Shown here piece after piece: positions 20,417 through 22,500 of a stretch of 22,500 nt of DNA. The DNA is from Penaeus vannamei (lineage: Eukaryota > Arthropoda > Malacostraca > Decapoda > Penaeidae), in the NCBI RefSeq assembly GCF_042767895.1, contig NC_091577.1:23738762-23761261 (forward strand). The letters run 5' to 3'. The stretch's first letter is position 1; every line of letters begins with the position of its first letter. Made by a program: the position numbers and the translations under genes. The notes under the pieces were generated by a model that searched no databases, was not told the origin of the DNA, and worked only from the letters and a program-made list of their open reading frames with translations.

Positions 20417-20446
20417 ATGCGTGTGTGTGTGTTTGTTTGTTTGTGC
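20251..20446. repeat. (TG)n microsatellite with (GTTT)n end
   Basis: TG with scattered TTTG interruptions. From about 20346 to 20432 purine and pyrimidine alternate without a break, a Z-DNA-prone stretch. Confidence 0.95.
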
Positions 20447-20660
20447 ATACATGTATTACAGAAAGACAGATAAAGAGAGAAAAAGAAAGGCAATGGGGTC
20501 ACCGTCCTCTTTACGAGGTATCGGAAATCATTTTACGCGCCGTTTTATTTTTCGTGCCCGCCGGTGCTGCTCGCCAGCCAGAGTGCAATATGCTGCTTTT
20601 TAGAAAGACTTACCGAAGATCCCACTTCAACACACATCTATATATATATCTGTCTATTCA
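20447..20660. other. Short unique island
   Basis: Mixed sequence, GC-richer at about 20530-20590. A 190-codon frame through the (TG)n continues here but has no recognisable domain. Confidence 0.35.
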
Positions 20661-20735
20661 TGTATATGATAAGAGAAAGAGAGAAGGGAAGGGAGAAGGC
20701 GGGGAGGAAAGTGAGAGGAAGAGACAAAATAAAAT
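20661..20735. repeat. Degenerate GA/GGGA tract
   Basis: Purine-rich sequence with GAGA, GGGA and GAAG words. Confidence 0.7.
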
Positions 20736-21366
<631 letters not shown>

Positions 21367-21476
21367 CTTCCTATTTCTGTAGTTATCGATCTATCTGTTT
21401 ATCTCTCCATCTATCTATCTGGTTAATTGTCTGTATATCTGTCGATCTATGGCTTCAATTATGTCCTATATTTTAA

Positions 21477-21563
21477 TCTCCCTTCTCTCACTCTCTCTCT
21501 CATCTCTCTCCCTCTCTCCCTCTCTCCCTCTCTCTCTCTCTCTCATCTCTCTTCTCTCTATCT

Positions 21564-21633
<70 letters not shown>
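21477..21633. repeat. (CT)n array with CCCT and TCATC interruptions
   Basis: Almost pure pyrimidine, with only a few A residues. TCCTC interruptions at 21581 and 21604 are 23 bp apart, hinting at a local unit. Confidence 0.95.
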
Positions 21634-21636
<3 letters not shown>

Positions 21637-21685
21637 CATGTGTGTGGGCGTGTGTTATAAATTATCAAAGGTTCTATATATGTGC

Positions 21686-21687
<2 letters not shown>

Positions 21688-21778
<91 letters not shown>
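21688..21778. repeat. (GA)n microsatellite
   Basis: GA with two AAAG interruptions. It lies 55 bp to the right of the (CT)n array, so the two are complementary arms. Confidence 0.96.
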
Positions 21779-21782
<4 letters not shown>

Positions 21783-21974
21783 TATCAGAGAGAGAATCTG
21801 CGTCTATGATTTAAGACAATCTTCCCATGCCAGAGTTTCTCATTTGGCCGAGGACGTTAACAAGCCGCCTGGATTATTCTCCGTCATCATGATATTCATT
21901 CGTTACCGTGAGATTGTTCTCTGTCTCTCTTTCCTTCATTCTCTTTTGTATGTTTACTCGAAATAGTTTGAGAA
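21779..21974. other. Short unique island
   Basis: Mixed sequence without recognisable ORF or signal. Confidence 0.4.
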
Positions 21975-21997
21975 TGATAGATAGATAGATAGATAGA
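21975..21997. repeat. (GATA)n microsatellite
   Basis: About five GATA units immediately upstream of the 47-bp minisatellite. Confidence 0.9.
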
Positions 21998-22003
21998 GGG
22001 AGA

Positions 22004-22138
22004 GTGGATATGGGAAGGGAGGGGAAGAGGGGTAGGTAGAACGAGGAAGAGTGGATATGGGGAGGGAGAGGAAGAGGGGTAGATAGAACGAGGGAGAGTG
22101 GATATGGGGAGGGAGAGGAAGAGGGGTAGGTAGAATGA
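22004..22138. repeat. 47-bp purine minisatellite, three units
   Basis: GTGGATATGG marks unit starts at 22004, 22051 and 22098, exactly 47 bp apart. Each unit runs through GGAGGGAGAGGAAGAGGGG and ends in TAGRTAGAACGAGG-like sequence. Units differ at only a few positions; the third decays at its end. Confidence 0.95.
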
Positions 22139-22230
22139 AAGGGAAAGGAAAAGTCAGAGGGAGAGGGAAATAGAAAATGATAAAGATAGTGAGAGAAAGG
22201 GACAGACAGACAGACAGGCAGACAGATAAG
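22139..22230. repeat. Purine-rich tail and (GACA)n
   Basis: GAGA/GGGA sequence followed by GACA units at about 22200-22225 and TAAG repeats. Confidence 0.8.
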
Positions 22231-22312
22231 TAAGTAAAGACCAGACGAAAGACAGCCTGAACTTCGCATTGACGAAGGAAGTCAGCAGGTACTTTAAACA
22301 ACAGTCGCTTCG

Positions 22313-22329
22313 AAAAAAAAAAAAAAAAA
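22313..22329. repeat. Poly(A) run, 17 nt
   Basis: A plain A run flanked by CG and CGAAAATTAC. Not enough to call a retroposon tail. Confidence 0.85.
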
Positions 22330-22500
22330 CGAAAATTACAAAAAAATAGGAGAGAATAAGGAGGAGAGAGGATGAAGAAAGGGGGAGGAGGGGGGGGGTA
22401 AGTGATTAAACCACACCGTTGAAAATGGGGATAAAATGGGATACGTTCGAGTGAATTGCGGATAAGATGGCGAAGGGGGAAAGGGGTTAGGGGGAGGGGG
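22330..22500. repeat. Purine-rich, partly G-rich terminal tract
   Basis: GA and GGGGG blocks surround short mixed sequence. GGTAAGT occurs at 22398-22404. AAGATGGCG, a YY1-type core, is at 22464-22472. The window ends inside a G-rich run. Confidence 0.7.

Overview
The window looks like non-coding nuclear DNA from an animal. Simple sequence repeats (SSRs) dominate it: (CT/GA)n, (TA)n, (CA/TG)n, (GATA)n, (GACA)n, (ATT)n, (ATC)n, G-rich and purine minisatellites. My hand tally puts roughly 8 kb of the 22.5 kb in such tracts. There are no operons, no bacterial ribosome-binding-site and ORF architecture, and no long low-redundancy ORF. Compound SSRs at this density, set in short unique islands with normal CpG frequency, are typical of decapod crustaceans, above all penaeid shrimp. 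That assignment is an inference from texture, not from a recognised gene.

Layout. 1-81 is a purine SSR. 82-2570 is the largest unique island: it has a CpG-rich stretch near 520-1030, a cluster of six TGGCACT heptamers (1309-2262) and E2F-like sites, one of them a facing pair at 2517-2543. 2604-3035 is an uninterrupted 432-nt homopyrimidine tract. 3.6-6.4 kb is a domain of purine-biased arrays ((GA)n, a ~38-bp degenerate unit, a 28-bp minisatellite) broken by a (CA)n/(CG)n Z-DNA-type tract. 6.6-8.05 kb holds a duplicated compound SSR and a (CT)n-(TA)n block. 8.06-11 kb alternates short islands with (ATC)n, (TCTG)n, G-rich and (GATA)-(TA)-(TG) repeats. 10.98-11.46 kb is an old, diverged tandem repeat. 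11.65-12.35 kb contains hairpin-prone purine/pyrimidine switches. 12.4-12.8 kb is (ATT)n.

13.34-14.17 kb is the most structured part: compound microsatellites form a ~740-bp inverted repeat whose two 46-bp non-SSR cores match at 45 positions. Further right come a G-rich tract (14.3-14.45), an island (14.45-15.29), a (CT)-(TA) block (15.29-15.76), an AT-rich island with homeodomain-type sites (16.25-17.23), T39, trinucleotide arrays (17.4-17.84), an island carrying a 63-bp duplication (17.84-18.39), GA/TTTA/TATC arrays (18.39-19.35), a CpG-rich island with a TATA+Inr candidate (19.35-20.25), (TG)n, (CT)n and (GA)n arrays, and a 47-bp purine minisatellite (22.0-22.14).

No protein-coding gene, tRNA, rRNA, CRISPR array or complete transposon can be supported. 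Most translated ORFs are repeat translations (poly-Ser/Leu, Cys-Val, Tyr-Ile, Arg-Glu, poly-Asn, poly-Asp). The remaining short ORFs match no family I know. The likeliest setting is an intron or an intergenic stretch. A few islands deserve comparison with related genomes.
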